Below, piece by piece: positions 63,278 to 64,000 of a stretch of 64,000 bases of DNA. This DNA comes from Burkholderiales bacterium. Its GTDB lineage: Bacteria; Pseudomonadota; Gammaproteobacteria; Burkholderiales; Burkholderiaceae_C. Position 1 is the stretch's first letter, and the number at the start of each line of letters is the position of its first letter. The DNA is taken from positions 124,001 to 188,000 of the forward strand of contig JACRAZ010000077.1 in NCBI GenBank assembly GCA_016213205.1, written 5' to 3'. The notes beneath the pieces were generated by a model. The model was not told the origin of the DNA. It did no database searches and saw nothing but the letters and a program-made list of their open reading frames with translations. The position numbers and the translations under genes were made by a program.

Positions 63278-64000
63278 ATGCTGCAGTTCCCCACCCTCGA
63301 ATCCTTGCGCGCCCCGCCCGGCAGTGCCCCCAGCCCGCGCCTGAAGGCCAAGGTGCTGGCAGCGCAAGCGGCGGTGGTGTTCGAGCGCGCGCGCCTGGCC
63401 AACCTGCTGGGTGCTCCGTTCGGCGGGCTGATCTGCTGGGTCTTGTGGGGCAAGGTCTCGAGCACCTCGCTGCTGGTCTGGCTGGCCTTGAAGCTGGCGG
63501 TGTGCGCCTGGCGCATGGGCATTGACCTGGCGCAGCGCCGCGCCGGGCGCGAAGAAGCCGGCCGCTGGCTGCGCCACTACCAGGCGGCGCATGTGGTCGA
63601 CGGCCTGGTCTATGGCGCCGTGGGCACGCTGCTGGTGCCCGACCCGGGCAGCCCGCTGGGCATCCTGATGGCGGCCACCGTGGTCGGCACCGCCTCGGTG
63701 GGCTTCGTCGTGCTGTCGCACCACTACGCCACGATGCTCGCGTTCGTGTTGCCGCTCCTGTTGCCCACGGTGGCCTATCAGCTCTGGCTGGGCACCGAGA
63801 TGAGCTTGTACGCCGGCATCGCCACGGGCCTGTTCGTGCTGTTGATCCTGGTGGACGGCTGGCGTTCGGCCGCCCACACGGCAGCCACCCTGCGTGTGCG
63901 TTTCCGCATGAACGAACTGGCCGACCAGCGCCAGCAGGCCATGGAACTGGCGCAGCAGCACAGCGCCGTGAAGAGCCGCTTCCTGGCCACCATGAGCCAC
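63278..64000 (+). CDS. membrane histidine kinase, cut by the window end
   Basis: The first 241 residues of a gene that runs beyond the window. About six hydrophobic segments in three pairs (for example LVYGAVGTLLVP, LAFVLPLLLPTVAY) lie between residues 40 and 190, followed by a helical linker (NELADQRQQAMELAQQ) and SRFLATMSH, whose last residue is the expected phosphoacceptor His. The layout matches the hybrid kinase at 9449-11224, so it is likely a paralog, but the kinase core and any receiver domain are not visible. GATAAT lies upstream at about 63227. Confidence 0.85.
   Translation, partial: MLQFPTLESLRAPPGSAPSPRLKAKVLAAQAAVVFERARLANLLGAPFGGLICWVLWGKVSSTSLLVWLALKLAVCAWRMGIDLAQRRAGREEAGRWLRHYQAAHVVDGLVYGAVGTLLVPDPGSPLGILMAATVVGTASVGFVVLSHHYATMLAFVLPLLLPTVAYQLWLGTEMSLYAGIATGLFVLLILVDGWRSAAHTAATLRVRFRMNELADQRQQAMELAQQHSAVKSRFLATMSH

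Overview
The window is 64 kb of GC-rich, gene-dense chromosomal DNA. It looks like a betaproteobacterium of the order Burkholderiales, probably close to the Rubrivivax/Ideonella/Leptothrix group. This rests on class I polyhydroxyalkanoate (PHA) genes in the order phaC-phaA-phaB, a separate phasin gene, a pyruvate dehydrogenase operon whose E3 subunit carries its own lipoyl domain, small DUF families common in this group (DUF2788, DUF2189, oxidoreductase-like Cys-rich protein), and an extragenic GC-rich repeat. The taxonomic placement is inference. I saw no prophage, insertion sequence, CRISPR array, rRNA or tRNA.

Layout. 1-1431: a truncated gene and three unrecognised small minus-strand genes. 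1505-3084: YigI-type acyl-CoA thioesterase and a DegP/DegQ-type periplasmic serine protease. 3139-6362 (minus): porin, short PstS-like periplasmic protein and chemoreceptor, apparently one transcription unit. 6723-11224 (plus): thrH, rlhA and a hybrid histidine kinase. 11252-13851: a di-metal hydrolase-like protein divergent from a TetR regulator, then a luciferase-like monooxygenase. 13859-18607 (minus): two small genes and purL. 18671-24224 (plus): map, glnD, mnmH, DUF2189 and DUF2788. 24364-28120 (minus): phaB, phaA and phaC, transcribed phaC first. 28257-33298: small membrane protein, pgeF, maiA-like, FAH-family hydrolase, Nudix hydrolase and a GGDEF/EAL protein with degenerate motifs. 33373-39846 (minus): aceE, aceF, a proteasome-like Ntn hydrolase, lpdA. 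40017-43210 (plus): PAS histidine kinase and FixJ-type response regulator, divergent from aceE. 43341-46914: folD, M3 oligopeptidase, DUF4124-glutaredoxin protein. 46974-49512 (minus): MFS permease and rmuC. 49628-52233: two-subunit molybdenum hydroxylase. 52251-55012: LysR regulator divergent from a YbfB-type MFS permease and a CMD-family protein. 55026-58948 (minus): 2-hydroxyacid dehydrogenase, ion antiporter, acyl-CoA thioesterase, histone-deacetylase-like amidohydrolase. 59149-64000: phasin, a TTG-start Lys-rich small protein, cold-shock protein, hemolysin III-family protein, GMC oxidoreductase, and a second hybrid kinase cut by the window end.

Common theme. Much of the window handles acetyl-CoA: PDH makes it, phaA/phaB/phaC polymerise it to PHA, the phasin coats the granules, and several thioesterases and a deacetylase-family enzyme act on acyl/acetyl groups. 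The most unusual arrangement is a proteasome-type peptidase gene (35172-35744) placed between the E2 and E3 genes of PDH. Its GTG start overlaps the aceF stop codon, and all expected threonine-protease active-site residues are present, but no ATPase partner is nearby. Other points of note are a perfect 9-bp-arm palindrome upstream of the phasin, TGC-rich operator-like boxes shared by the phasin and GMC-oxidoreductase leaders, the porin/PstS-like/chemoreceptor unit, and a GGDEF-EAL protein with both signature motifs lost.
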